A stretch of 64,000 bases of DNA, from the NCBI RefSeq assembly GCF_014171595.1, contig NZ_CP050451.1, positions 868,001 to 932,000 of the forward strand, written 5' to 3'. The DNA is from Massilia sp. Se16.2.3. Lineage in GTDB: Bacteria > Pseudomonadota > Gammaproteobacteria > Burkholderiales > Burkholderiaceae_D. This document shows, piece after piece, positions 18,552-28,187 of this stretch; positions within the stretch are counted from its first letter, which is position 1; each line of letters opens with the position of its first letter. Both the position numbers and the translations under genes were made by a program. Below the pieces are notes generated by a model. That model ran no database searches, was not told where the DNA came from, and saw only the letters and a program-made list of their open reading frames with translations.

Positions 18552-19715
18552 CTAAGCCACCGCCACCGGCCGCAAATGCGCGCTCTGTCGGCTGCTGCCC
18601 TGCAAGGCCCCATTGAAACAGGCGGCGAAGCTGGCCTTGTCGGCGAAGCTGGACACGAGCGAGTGGCCATAGGTCACCACCGCTTCGTTGACCCCATGGC
18701 GGCGGCGCTGGTAGGCGTCCAGCGCCTCGGTCAGCGGCAGCATGCCCGACAGCGCAAGCCCGAGCTGCTGCGCCAGTTCCCCCGCGTCTTCGATCGCCAG
18801 GTTCATGCCCTGGCCGGTGATCGGGTGCACGTTGTGGATCGCGTCGCCCAGCATTGCCACGTTGTGCCGATGGTAGGTGTCGAGGTTGATGCGCCCGATC
18901 GGAATCCCTTTGAAGATGCCGGTGTCCGTCACTTCGTCCACCGCGTCGGCGCTGGCCTCGCCGACGAAATGCCGCAGGCGTGCGCGCAGCAGGGCGCCGC
19001 TGCGGTCGGCCATCAGCTCGCGCATTTCTTCTTTCGGAAAACTGACCACCACCCGGCCCTCGCTGGCGCTGACCGGATAAAAATAGGCCAGGCCGTGGCG
19101 GGAGTCGACATACAGCCGGTTGCACTCCTCCACGCTGGGCACCAGCCGCGTCGTCCCGAAGCACATCGGCGCCGGGTAGACGGTGCGTTCGGTGGTGATC
19201 GCCAGCAGCCTCCTCGTATAAGACGCGAAACCGTCGGCGCCCACCATCACCGTGGGGGCGACCGTGTGCCCGTTATCGAGCGTGACGGTGGCGACCCCGC
19301 CGTCGGCACGCGATGCCACGCTGGCGATGCGGGTATTGAACAGGCATTCGATGCTTTCGAAACGCGTCATCTGTTCCAGCACCAGGTTGCGCAGGCGCTC
19401 GCAGGGAATCAGGATGAAGTAGCCCAGTTCGTCGTTGGCGCGGTAGTCCACCGTGCACAGGGGTTCGCGGTCGTGGAAGACGCGCAGCAGCTCGCGCCGG
19501 CGTCCGCCGATGGCGGCCACCTCGTCCAGCAAACCCATGTTCTCGATGACGCGGATGCCGGCCGGCTTGAGCAGGTCGGCGCCGCTGAGCATGCGCCCGC
19601 GGTCGGCATGCTCGACCAGCAGCACGCGCCGCCCCTGGCGTCCCAGCAGGTAAGCCAGGGTGGCACCGGCGATGCCGCCGCCGTTGATGAGGACATCGAC
19701 CTGTTCGTGTGCCAT
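18552..19715 (-). CDS. FAD-dependent aromatic-hydroxylase-type monooxygenase
   Basis: A 387-residue flavoprotein of the p-hydroxybenzoate-hydroxylase/UbiH fold. The FAD-binding GxGxxG is INGGGIAGATLAYLL (10-24). The second flavin motif is GDAIHNVHPITGQGMNLAIE (about 285-304), with the DG-type motif VGADGFASYTRR between. Such enzymes hydroxylate or epoxidise aromatic or polyene substrates with NAD(P)H and oxygen. It is the last gene of the left arm of the polyketide-like cluster, 7 bp after the methyltransferase, so it is probably a tailoring enzyme of that pathway. Confidence 0.85.
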   Translation of the reverse strand: MAHEQVDVLINGGGIAGATLAYLLGRQGRRVLLVEHADRGRMLSGADLLKPAGIRVIENMGLLDEVAAIGGRRRELLRVFHDREPLCTVDYRANDELGYFILIPCERLRNLVLEQMTRFESIECLFNTRIASVASRADGGVATVTLDNGHTVAPTVMVGADGFASYTRRLLAITTERTVYPAPMCFGTTRLVPSVEECNRLYVDSRHGLAYFYPVSASEGRVVVSFPKEEMRELMADRSGALLRARLRHFVGEASADAVDEVTDTGIFKGIPIGRINLDTYHRHNVAMLGDAIHNVHPITGQGMNLAIEDAGELAQQLGLALSGMLPLTEALDAYQRRRHGVNEAVVTYGHSLVSSFADKASFAACFNGALQGSSRQSAHLRPVAVA

Positions 19716-19722
19716 TGTGGCC

Positions 19723-21840
19723 CTATGCCTGGACGGGAACGTAGTTGGCGATATTGAAGAAGCGGTAGGCGTTCAGGGTATCGAGCCCGGGGAAGCCTTC
19801 CGGATGGATGCGCCCGTGCACGGCGCCGCTCGGCGTGAAGCCCGCCAGTGCCAGCGCCAGGCGGAACTCGTTATACGGCATCATGAACTGGCGCGACAGG
19901 AAGTGCATGCCCCAGTTGAAGGGATGCGGCAGCTTCTCCACTTTCATCCAGGCCGCGTCGTCCTGCGGCGTCTCCTCGATCAGGTTTTCGGCCCAGGGGC
20001 TGTGGGCCTCGACCGTCAGGAAGCCGTGCTCGATGAAGGGCTTCCAGCGTCCCATGAAGTCGACCAGGTCGGCCGCGGCGACGAAGCCGGGCACCAGTCC
20101 CTGCGCGTCCGAATAGGCCACGCGGAAGGCATTCTTGAGCGTGGCGAGCGTCCATTCGCCTGCCGGCAGCGCCGCGCCGTAGAAGGTGGCGGCGACATCG
20201 GCCAGCAAGGCACGGTTGGCGCTGTCCAGGTGGGCCTGCAGCACGCGCTCTGCATCGGCGTCGCTGCGGATCTGCAAACGCCGGTTATGGACCAGGAACA
20301 TGAAGGTGTGGACGAAGTCGCGCAGGCCGGGCGCGCGCAGGCTGCCGTCGGCGCCGCGCATCCGCAGGCCGCTGTCGCGCACCGCCTCGTCGTATTTGGC
20401 CGGGTCGGAGATGTCGGCGTGCAGCACGCGCGTCTGCACGCCCTCGTGCCCGTCGAAGGCCGACAGGGGTTTCGCGCGCGCGGCTGCGCGCCGATTCGTT
20501 GTAGTCGGCGCCGATCACCAGCAGCGGGTGGGTAGCCAGATGGCGGCCGCGCGCCGTGTGCCCGATGACGTAGTCGGCCAGGCGCTTGAGTGCCGTGCCG
20601 TCGCCGCAGCCCATGTCGGCAAGGCCGGCGGGCTGCTGGTCGAGCGGCGTCTCGTCGAAGATGCGGTGGATGATCTTCTGCGAAATCTCGCGCGAGGCCG
20701 GGCCCGAACCGGCACCGCTGGAGGCGTAGATGTTCATCACCCGGTCGATATGGGTGTCCTGGTCGATGCCGAGCGGGTCGGGGTCGCCGAACAGCAGGTC
20801 CTGCAGGCGCGCGTACGAGCGCAGGTAAGAGGCGGGCAGGGCGGCGAAGGGCGCCGCGATCGGGCGGTACACGTCGCCGCGCTCGGTCAGGCGCACGCAG
20901 GTAGCGCCGGGGTTGAATTCCACCTGGCCGAGGCGCGCCAGCAGGCGCCAGGCTGCCGCCGGGAAGACCGGATCGGTGTTGGCGCTGCCCGGGGCCAGGG
21001 CGATCCAGGTGCGCTCGTTGCCGACGGCGCCGAAGATCGACGGCGCCACGGCCGTGCGCTTGTTGTTCTTTTGTTCGAACACGGGCATGTCGAGCGCGAT
21101 CCAGGTCGGTCCGGCCAGCAGGCCGTCCATGGCCGTGACGAGCTGGGTGCGTACGCGGCGGGCGAGGGCGGTGTCGTCCTGGTTCTCGCCCAGGCCCCAG
21201 CCCTGCGCGCTCTCGTCGACCAGCGCCACATAGGTGGCCAGCGCTTCCGGATCGATCAGGCGGCGGTGGCACAGTGCGTGGCAATGCTGCAGCACGGCGG
21301 TGGCCGCGGCCAGGCGCTTGAAGGTGGCCAGGTGGGCTTCGACGATACCGACCGCGCAGGCGCCGGCCGGGGTCAGCGAATAGCGCATGGTCCGGTCGCC
21401 GCCTTCGCAGCGCAGCCAGCCTTGCAGCGCCAGCAGGTTGAAGGCGCCCCACAGCGTGCCCGGGTTGCGCTCGGGTCGGCCTTCTGGCTGCGGGCAAAGG
21501 CCAGCATGGAGCGGGTTTCGCCCGGTGCCAGGTCGCGGAAGGCGCCGCTTTCCACCAGCTTGGTCAGCGTGGGAACGATGACGATCCCGTTCGCCCACTG
21601 GAAGCTGTGGCTGTAGGCGAGGATTTTCAGAGCGTCGGCGCTCTGCATGCGCAGGCTGGCGTCGCCGTCGGCCTGGACGCAGGCGATCGGACCGGCGCCC
21701 TCATCGAGTTCGACCCGCAGGCCGCTTGTTGCCGGCAGGCCGAGGAGGGCGCGCGCCTCGGCGCCATGCGAGTGCAGGTAGGCGTTCAGTTGCGCGGCCA
21801 GCAGGGTGTCGCGGCACGGAAAATCGAGTGGTTTGTTCAT
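19723..21840 (-). CDS. class I SAM-dependent methyltransferase, large (frame broken twice)
   Basis: A protein of about 705 residues when two single-base breaks are repaired (near 21472, base missing; G run at 20466-20469, base extra). The SAM-binding motif LADMGCGDGTALKRLADYV identifies a class I methyltransferase in the middle. Before it lies a region with a winged-helix look (WGAFNLLALQGWLRCEGG...YSLTPAG), resembling the dimerisation part of O-methyltransferases. The C-terminal segment (about 20439 to 19723) ends FFNIANYVPVQA. The overall size suggests the large methyltransferases attached to polyketide pathways. It lies between the dehydratase and the FAD monooxygenase, so it is a likely tailoring enzyme. 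Acceptor unknown. Confidence 0.75.
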
Positions 21841-21910
21841 TTTTCTGTCCCAAGCTTGGATGAAGTGTGTTGGTGTTATCGGGTTCGCTCACCGAAGGCG
21901 CCGGGCAGGG

Positions 21911-22414
21911 CTACTGTTCCAGCTTGCTCTTCGATGCCTTGCCTACCGTAAGCCTGCCGCGTACGCAGCTCTTGCCGCCCTGGCTGGCCAGGACCTTGAA
22001 GTGGACGAATTCTCCCAGGCGCTCGTCGACGTCCACGCGCAGTTGCAGCAGCGTGCCGGGAAACACCGGGCGGGTATTGCGCACTTCCGTGCGCAGCAGG
22101 ATGTAGATGTCGTCCGGGTCGGGTGGCGAAGCCGCCCGGCGCGCTTCCAGCGCCATGAACATGGCGCAGGTCTGCGCCAGCGCTTCCGTTACGAGCACCC
22201 CGGGCATGACCGGGAAATCCGGAAAGTGCCCCTGGAACCAGGGCTCGGCACGCGAGACGGCTTTCACCGCGTCGAGCGATTCGCCTGGCAGGTAGGCACC
22301 CAGGGCGTCGACCAGCAGGAAGGGCTCGCGGTGCGGAATCAGGCTTTTCACATCGATGCGGCGCACGTCGACCGGGTCGGCGTTCCCCGATTGCAGGGCG
22401 AGGTGTGCGCTCAT
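21911..22414 (-). CDS. FabZ-like 3-hydroxyacyl-ACP dehydratase (hotdog)
   Basis: A 167-residue hotdog dehydratase. LIPHREPFLLVDALG (about 25-39) carries the catalytic His of FabZ/FabA. The second motif GHFPDFPVMPGVLVTEALAQ carries the Glu position typical of FabZ. It should dehydrate 3-hydroxyacyl-ACP to the trans-2-enoyl form. Its ATG overlaps the stop of the chain-length-factor-like gene (ATGA), which indicates translational coupling. The housekeeping fabZ normally sits in the lpxD-lpxA cluster, so this is a pathway-specific copy. Confidence 0.88.
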   Translation of the reverse strand: MSAHLALQSGNADPVDVRRIDVKSLIPHREPFLLVDALGAYLPGESLDAVKAVSRAEPWFQGHFPDFPVMPGVLVTEALAQTCAMFMALEARRAASPPDPDDIYILLRTEVRNTRPVFPGTLLQLRVDVDERLGEFVHFKVLASQGGKSCVRGRLTVGKASKSKLEQ

Positions 22415-23427
22415 GCGCGGCGCTCCATCACCAGCGCGCCGAACTGCCCCTGTTCGTCGAGCGAAACGATGCCGAGCCGGCGCAGGACCGGCGGCTGGCT
22501 GCCGAGGATGTGCGTGCGCACCAGGTCGGCATCGCCCCACAGCACTTCGCGCGCCAGTCCTGGGGCCAGCAGCGTGCCGCAGGATTCGCCATAGCCGTAC
22601 AGGCGCTCGCCCGGCAGCAGGCTGTTGCTCACACCGAGCCCGCCGATGGCGCTGCACAGGGCATCCATGTCGAGCAGGGCGCTGCCGCAGGCGAGGATCA
22701 CCGCGTCGAGCGCGGGCGTGCCGAAGCGCGCCTGCGCCTCTGCCTTCAGCGCCTGCGCCAGCTCGAGCGCGCCGGCAGCGGCCTTCATGCGGATGCGCGG
22801 CGCGTAGAACACAAGGCCCGCATCGACCGGGGCGGGAACCAGCGCGTGCACCACCGCCACCTCGCGCTGGACGGCAAACGCGGCCCGGTGATAGTCCGAC
22901 GCCACCTCGACCCCGCCGACGAGCGCGCAGTCGATCGCCCCTTCCACCAGGCCGTGCAGGGCTGTTTGCAGCGCATGCATGCCGCCGCTCTGGCCGGCGG
23001 CGATGGTGCAATTCGGCCCCGTGATGCCGATATAGCTGGCGAAATGGCTGCCCACCACATTGGCCAGGGTATTCGGCGCCAGCAGCGGGCTGGCCTCGTC
23101 CGGACCGTGCACCTTGATGCACAGGTCGAACTGGTAGTCGTCGCGCAGGTTGACGGTTTCCTCGCAGGTGTAGACGCCGATGCGCTCCGGTGCCGAGGAG
23201 AGCAGCTGCGCCAGGCGCGCCTCGTCGAGCACGGCCACCGCGGCGCCGCCGAACAGGCGGGTGGCGTCGCTCAGGTAACGGATCTTGCGGCCGAGGCGGC
23301 GTTCGCTGTCGTAGTCCGCCAGCGGCGCCTGCAGCGCGGCGTGGCGCTCCGCCAGGCCTGGCAGCAGTGCCGGGCTGCTGGTATCGGCCGCCAGCGTGTA
23401 GCGGCTGTTTGCAATCGCAAATTCCAT
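22411..23427 (-). CDS. chain-length-factor-like ketosynthase (KS-beta type)
   Basis: A 338-residue thiolase-fold protein related to beta-ketoacyl synthases. At the place where a ketosynthase has its nucleophilic Cys, it reads TIAAGQSGGMHALQ (Gln146). A Gln for Cys substitution within G-Q-x-G-G is the hallmark of chain-length factors (KS-beta) in type II polyketide systems. It follows an active ketosynthase on the same strand, 20 bp away, as KS-alpha/KS-beta pairs do. Together they would form the heterodimer that sets chain length. The N-terminal half is shorter and more divergent than in actinobacterial chain-length factors. Confidence 0.8.
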   Translation of the reverse strand: MEFAIANSRYTLAADTSSPALLPGLAERHAALQAPLADYDSERRLGRKIRYLSDATRLFGGAAVAVLDEARLAQLLSSAPERIGVYTCEETVNLRDDYQFDLCIKVHGPDEASPLLAPNTLANVVGSHFASYIGITGPNCTIAAGQSGGMHALQTALHGLVEGAIDCALVGGVEVASDYHRAAFAVQREVAVVHALVPAPVDAGLVFYAPRIRMKAAAGALELAQALKAEAQARFGTPALDAVILACGSALLDMDALCSAIGGLGVSNSLLPGERLYGYGESCGTLLAPGLAREVLWGDADLVRTHILGSQPPVLRRLGIVSLDEQGQFGALVMERRA

Positions 23428-23447
23428 CGTGGTCTCGCTCTGTGTGG

Positions 23448-24696
23448 TTATGGGTGGGCGGGTTCGAATCGGCTGAACAGCACGGTGGCGACATTGCCGC
23501 CGAAGGCGAAGGCGTTGCTCATCACATGGCGCATCGGCGGCGCGCGCGCGCGGCCGGGCACGACGTCGAGCCTGACGGGGAAGGCGCTGTCGATCTCGGT
23601 CGTGTTGATGGTCGGCGGGGCCACCCGGTGGTGCAGGGCCAGCGCGCAGGCCACCGCTTCGAAGGCGCTGGCCGCGCCCATGCAATGGCCCAGGCTCGAC
23701 TTGATCGAACTGACCGGCAGGCTGGCGAGGCGCTCGCCGAACACGCGGTGCATGGCGACCGCTTCGGACTGGTCGTTGGCGGCGGTACCGGTACCGTGCG
23801 CGCTGACATAGTCGATGTCGTCCGGGCTCAAGCCGGCCAGCTGCAGCGCGCGGCCCATGGCGGCGACCGCGCCGCGCCCTTCCGGATGCGGTGCGGTGGC
23901 ATGGTAGGCATCGCAGGTCAGCGCATAGCCGGTGACTTCGGCGTAGATGTGGGCGCCTCTAGCGAGGGCGTGTTCGTATTCTTCCAGCACCAGCATGGCC
24001 GCGCCTTCGCCCACCACCATGCCTTCGCGCCGCTGGTCGAAGGGACGGCAGGCGGTCGAGGCCGAGGCGCTCAAACGGTGGAAAATCGTGTAGCAGGCGC
24101 GGCTGAACGGGTCGGCGCCACCCACCCGGGGCCATGCTTTCCTGGCCGCTGCGGATGCGTGCGAAGCCGCTGCCGACGGCGTAGTTGCCGGCCGCGCAGG
24201 CGTTCACGAAGGTCATCGCGCCGCCCTGGCAACCGAAGCGCCGGGCCACCACGGTGGAGAGGAGCGAAGCGCCGAAGTTGGCCAGTCCTTTGCCCTCTTC
24301 CGGCGTCAGCACGGATGCTTCGTTCAGGTCGTGACGGTCGATGACCTGTTCCACGAGATCCTGGTTGCCCATCGTGGTACCGATCAGGACCGAGCAATCG
24401 TTGCCGTCGGCGAGCACCGCACCCAGGCCGGCGTCGCCCAGCGCCATGCGCGCCGCCGCCAGCGCATACCCGACCGCCTGGCCATACTCGCCCAGGCTCG
24501 CGTCCTGCGCTTCCGGCAAGTCTTCCCAGTCCTTGATTTCCGCCGCCAGGTCGCGCGGATACAGGGCGTTGGGCAGGCGGGTCAGCCTGTCCACGCCGCT
24601 GACACTGCCGGTCAGCGCGTTCCAGAATGCCTCGGTGCTCGATCCGACCGGGGAAACCACGCCCAGGCCGGTGATGACGACTCGTTTATTTGCCAT
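23448..24696 (-). CDS. beta-ketoacyl-ACP synthase, FabF-like (frame broken once)
   Basis: A 415-residue condensing enzyme once a single break near 24127 is repaired. It begins RVVITGLGVVSPVG. The catalytic triad is visible: Cys167 in NACAAGNYA, His in SAHGTGTAANDQSE, and the second His in SSLGHCMGAASA. The C-terminus carries SNAFAFGGNVATVLF. It would elongate acyl-ACP with malonyl-ACP. With the Cys-less partner directly downstream it looks like the KS-alpha of a type II polyketide or aryl-polyene-like pair. It sits between fabG (12 bp upstream) and the partner. The break changes CCTGGTGG-type sequence to a G-rich form and looks like a sequencing error. Confidence 0.88.
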
Positions 24697-24707
24697 TGGA
24701 AGTCTCC

Positions 24708-25457
24708 TTATGCGCTCATGCCGCCGTCGATGACGAGGGTCTGGCCGGTGATGTAATCGGCGTGCTGCGACAGCAGGTACAAGACGGCGTCGGCGACTTC
24801 GTCGACGCGGCCCATGCGCCGCAGCGGAATCCGTTTGTGCAGCTTCTCGCGCGCCGCTTCCGGCATCGCGCCGACCATGTCGGTGTCGATGAATCCGGGC
24901 GCGACGGCATTGACCTGGATGCCGAAGCGGGCCACTTCGGCCGCCAGCGTCGCCGTCAGCGCCAGCAGGGCCGCCTTGCTGGCGGCGTAGTTGGCCTGGC
25001 CCGGAGACGCGCGCAGGCCCGAGACCGAGGACATGTTGACCAGCTTGCCCTCGCTGCGGCGGATCATGCGCTCGAGAACAAAGCGCGCCATGTAGGCGCT
25101 GCCGTTCAGGTTGACGTCGATGACACGGTCCCAGTCGGCCAGCGGCATGGTCAGAAAACTTTTATCGCGGGTGATGCCGGCGTTGTTGACCAGGGCGAAA
25201 ATCGGTCCCTGCGTGGATTCGATCTGTTCGACCAGTGCACTGGCGGCGTCGGGGTCGCTGATGTCGGCGCGGTAGGCGCTCACCTGGCGGTCGGCGCCGC
25301 GCAATTCGGCCACCATGGCGTCGGCGATAGCCGCTTCGTTCTGGTAAGTAAACGCCACGCGCGCGCCGCAGTCGGCCAGGCGGCGCACCACGCCATGGCC
25401 GATGCCGCGGGTGCCGCCGGTGACCAGCACCAGTTTGTTTCTCAAATCTACGAACAT
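24708..25457 (-). CDS. 3-oxoacyl-ACP reductase, FabG-like
   Basis: A 249-residue short-chain dehydrogenase. The NADP-binding motif TGGTRGIGHGV (14-24), NNAG at about 90, the catalytic Ser in NMSSVSGL, and Y-x-x-x-K as YAASKAA are all intact. The C-terminal GQTLVIDGGMSA is classic for FabG. It would reduce the 3-keto group made by the adjacent ketosynthase. Its start overlaps the end of the metallo-hydrolase gene by 10 bp, and CTGGAG precedes the ATG. It is a cluster copy, not the housekeeping fabG, judging by its neighbours. Confidence 0.9.
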   Translation of the reverse strand: MFVDLRNKLVLVTGGTRGIGHGVVRRLADCGARVAFTYQNEAAIADAMVAELRGADRQVSAYRADISDPDAASALVEQIESTQGPIFALVNNAGITRDKSFLTMPLADWDRVIDVNLNGSAYMARFVLERMIRRSEGKLVNMSSVSGLRASPGQANYAASKAALLALTATLAAEVARFGIQVNAVAPGFIDTDMVGAMPEAAREKLHKRIPLRRMGRVDEVADAVLYLLSQHADYITGQTLVIDGGMSA

Positions 25458-26394
25458 GCTTGACTCCAGGAGGTTGAAGAAGAGGCCGCCGCGATCAGGC
25501 CGGCCATCCGGCGCATGCTGGCCAGGTGCAGGTCGGCGGGAACGAAACCTTCCGATTGCGGCGCCCATTCGCGGTGCAGGGCGCGGGCGAGCAGGTCGAG
25601 CCGGGCGCGATGCTCGGGATGCGCTTGCTCGAGGTGACCGATGTGCGCGTGAATGCGTTCTTCGAGGCGCCGGCAGGCTCGCAACGCGTCGGCGACGCCG
25701 TTCGTGGCGGCGGCACCGGTGAGCATGCCGCCGTGCCCGGGGATCAGCTGACGCAGCGGCAGGGCGCCCAGTGTCGCCAGGGTGCCCGGTAGCGGGAATA
25801 ATCATCGAACACGAGCGGGTGCCATGCGCCGCTGGCCTCGTTGCGTTCGCCCAGCGCATCCGAGGCGAACAGGCGCGCACGGCGTTTGTCGTGAAACACG
25901 ATCTGATCGTCGGCGTGGCCAGGCGCGGCGATCGCGCGCAGCGCATGTTCCGGTCCCAGCACCAGCAGCTCGCCGGCCGCCACGGGCGTCACCGGCAGCG
26001 TCTCCCCGTGGTGCGCGCGTCCAGCCGGCCGGCGCCGGACCGATGCGCGCATTCATGCTGTCGATGAAAGCTTGCGCGCGCGGACTGCCCCATCCGGCGG
26101 CGCTGGCGCTGGACGCGAGGATGCGTACCCGCGGCAGGCGCGGTACCAGCCAGGGCAACAGGGCGCAGTGGTCGTAGTGCATGTGGGTGACGAGCCAGTG
26201 GCGCACGTGCGCCGGGTCGCCGACGATGGCGAGCAGCTGCTCCCACACGATCGGGGCGGCGGCACTGACGCCGCCTTCCACCGGGCCCAGGCGGCGGGGC
26301 CGGTACGTAGCAGGAACACCGGTACTTCGCTGTCGCCCAGCAGGTACAGGTCGTCGTCGATGCGGCCGGGCCCACGCAGCAGCGTGGCGCTCAT
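25448..26394 (-). CDS. MBL-fold metallo-hydrolase (frame broken three times)
   Basis: A metallo-beta-lactamase-fold hydrolase of about 315 residues after repair of breaks near 26291, 26020 and 25788. The metal-binding motif THMHYDHCALL (H-x-H-x-D-H) is intact. Later metal positions occur in AAPGHADDQIVFHD and in LIPGHGGML. In polyketide clusters this fold serves as thioesterase or cyclase, which would fit release of the chain here. That is inference from context. The start ATG overlaps the KAS III stop by 4 bp and the end overlaps fabG, so the gene is clearly within the operon. Three breaks in one gene is the highest density in the cluster, so true decay cannot be fully excluded. Confidence 0.75.
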
Positions 26395-27383
26395 GGCTTG
26401 CGGTAGAGGGCTGCGCCCCAGGTCGCACCGGAGCCATAGGTGAGCATCAGCACCAGTTCGCCGGATGCGATGCGGTCCCAGTTCATGGCCAGCGTCGCGG
26501 GCATCGAGGCCGAGGCCATGTTGCCCAGCTGGTCGACCGTCAGGTGCAGCTTTTCGGCCGGGATTTCGAGGCGCAGCTGCACTTCGTCGAGGATGCGCAG
26601 GTTGGGCTGGTGGCAGATCACGTGGTCGATGTCGCGGATGCCCAGGCGATGGCGCGCCAGCATCGCGCGGGCGATGCGTACCAGGGTGCCGCTCGCATGC
26701 TCGAACATGGGCCGTCCGCGCATGACGAATTCGGTGCGGCCGGCGTCGATGTCGGCCGGGCTCAGGAAACGTTCGCCGGCGGTACCGGGGGCGGCGGTCA
26801 TCAGGAGGTCGAAGTAATGGCCGTCGGCGCCGAGTTCGAGGTCGATGATGCCGCGGTCAAGCGCGGCACCGCCCTGGACCACGGCCGCCGCGGCGCCGTC
26901 GCCGAGCAGGATGGCGAGGTTGCGCCCCGCATCGGAGCAGTCCATGCGCTTGGACAGCACCTCGCCGCAGACCACCACCACGTTGCGGTATTGCCCGCCC
27001 TGGAGCAGGCCGTGCGCCAGGCGCAGGCCGTACAGGAAACCGCTGCACTGGGCGCGGATGTCGACCGCCGGCGTGTGCCCGAGGCCGAGCTCCGCCTGGA
27101 TCAGGCAAGCCTGCGAGGGATCGTGGTGGTCGGGCGAGAGGGTGTTGACGATCAAGAAGCCGACCTCGTCGGCCCCGATGCCGGCGCTCGCCAGCGCGCG
27201 CTGCACAGCCGGCACCATCAAATCGCGCGTCGTTTCACCGGGAGAAACATGCCTGCGCGTGATCACGCCGGTTCGTTCCAGAATGAATGCCTCGGTCGTA
27301 TTCATGCGCTGCTCCATCGCAGCGTTATTCATCACATTATGCGGCAAACATAATCCGATCCCGCTAATAAACGAATTGCTCAT
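26391..27383 (-). CDS. beta-ketoacyl-ACP synthase III (KAS III)
   Basis: A 330-residue FabH-like condensing enzyme with a complete catalytic triad: Cys113 in RAQCSGFLYGL, His in ICHQPNLRIL, and Asn in LGNMASASMP. KAS III enzymes start chains by condensing an acyl-CoA with malonyl-ACP. As the first gene of the left operon and near an acid-CoA ligase on the right arm, it may load a dedicated starter unit. AAGGA lies 9 nt upstream of the ATG. A -35/-10 pair (TTGACG, 17 bp, TATCTT) lies about 50 bp before the start. Confidence 0.92.
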   Translation of the reverse strand: MSNSFISGIGLCLPHNVMNNAAMEQRMNTTEAFILERTGVITRRHVSPGETTRDLMVPAVQRALASAGIGADEVGFLIVNTLSPDHHDPSQACLIQAELGLGHTPAVDIRAQCSGFLYGLRLAHGLLQGGQYRNVVVVCGEVLSKRMDCSDAGRNLAILLGDGAAAAVVQGGAALDRGIIDLELGADGHYFDLLMTAAPGTAGERFLSPADIDAGRTEFVMRGRPMFEHASGTLVRIARAMLARHRLGIRDIDHVICHQPNLRILDEVQLRLEIPAEKLHLTVDQLGNMASASMPATLAMNWDRIASGELVLMLTYGSGATWGAALYRKP

Positions 27384-27435
27384 AAGTAATTATCCTTATT
27401 ATTGTGCATTCATTCGACCAGGCAAATTCCGCAGA

Positions 27436-27464
27436 AAGATACGCAGCATTCCATCCCTCGTCAA
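27436..27464 (-). promoter_or_regulatory. promoter for the left (minus-strand) polyketide operon
   Basis: On the minus strand, TTGACG (27464-27459) and TATCTT (27441-27436) are separated by exactly 17 bp, in an AT-rich gap, and read toward the KAS III gene. Confidence 0.6.
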
Positions 27465-27489
27465 TCGATAAATTTATTTTTTGTAAACG

Positions 27490-27518
27490 TTGACTCTGCA
27501 GTATTTCTTGGGTTTAAT
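27490..27518 (+). promoter_or_regulatory. promoter for the right (plus-strand) polyketide operon
   Basis: TTGACT at 27490-27495 and TTTAAT at 27513-27518 with a 17-bp spacer, preceded by an AT-rich stretch that could act as an UP element. It reads toward flavodoxin. Its -35 lies 25 bp from the -35 of the opposite promoter, so one regulator could control both arms. Confidence 0.6.
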
Positions 27519-27624
27519 GAGCGGCCTTTAGGATTGCTCGGAATGTACGGAATAATCAAAACGGGTAATCCATGCCGATAGAATAATCAGGTCGCATGAA
27601 TATGCACGGGGGATGGCGCTGATA

Positions 27625-28173
27625 ATGAAAACCGCTATTTATTTCGGTTCCACCTCCGGTAATACGGAGGAGGTAGCCGATTTGATTGCCCGCTATCTCG
27701 GCATGCATCAGGTCGACAAATACGACCTTGCCCGTACCGGCCTGGCCGGCGCCGATGCCTATGACTTGCTGGTCTTCGGCATCCCGACCTGGGATGGCGG
27801 CAACCTGCAGGGGGACTGGGAGGACCGCTGGCAGGAGTTGTCCCGGATTGATTTTTCGAATCGCCTGGTGGCCCTGTTCGGGCTGGGCGACCAGTACGGC
27901 TACAGCGAGACTTACCTCGACGGCATGGGAATGCTGCATGCGCATTTGAGCGGACTGGGTGCGCGCATCGTCGGCAGCTGGCCGGCCGCCGGCTACAGCT
28001 TCGAGAGCAGCAAGGCGCTCTGCCAGAGGGAAGGACGCTTCGTCGGGCTGGCGCTCGACGTGGAATCGGAGGGGCACCTGACCGAGCCACGCGTCATGGA
28101 ATGGTGCCGTCAAGTGGTTGAGGCCGCGGCCGAACGGACCGTCTCCGCTGCTGTTACCTGTGCTGTTACCTGA
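27625..28173 (+). CDS. flavodoxin
   Basis: A 182-residue FMN-binding electron carrier of the long-chain flavodoxin type. The phosphate loop FGSTSGNTEEVAD (6-18) binds FMN phosphate. PTWDGGNLQGDWEDRW and GLGDQYGYSETYLDGMG are the two FMN-flanking loops, with the Trp and Tyr that stack on the flavin. The start at 27625 (MKTAIYF) fits homologues; an in-frame ATG 4 codons earlier is possible. As the first gene of the right operon it may supply electrons to the oxygenases or oxidoreductase encoded downstream, for example the diiron enzyme. This is inference. Confidence 0.88.
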   Translation: MKTAIYFGSTSGNTEEVADLIARYLGMHQVDKYDLARTGLAGADAYDLLVFGIPTWDGGNLQGDWEDRWQELSRIDFSNRLVALFGLGDQYGYSETYLDGMGMLHAHLSGLGARIVGSWPAAGYSFESSKALCQREGRFVGLALDVESEGHLTEPRVMEWCRQVVEAAAERTVSAAVTCAVT

Positions 28174-28187
28174 TTCCTAGGAAGCAA

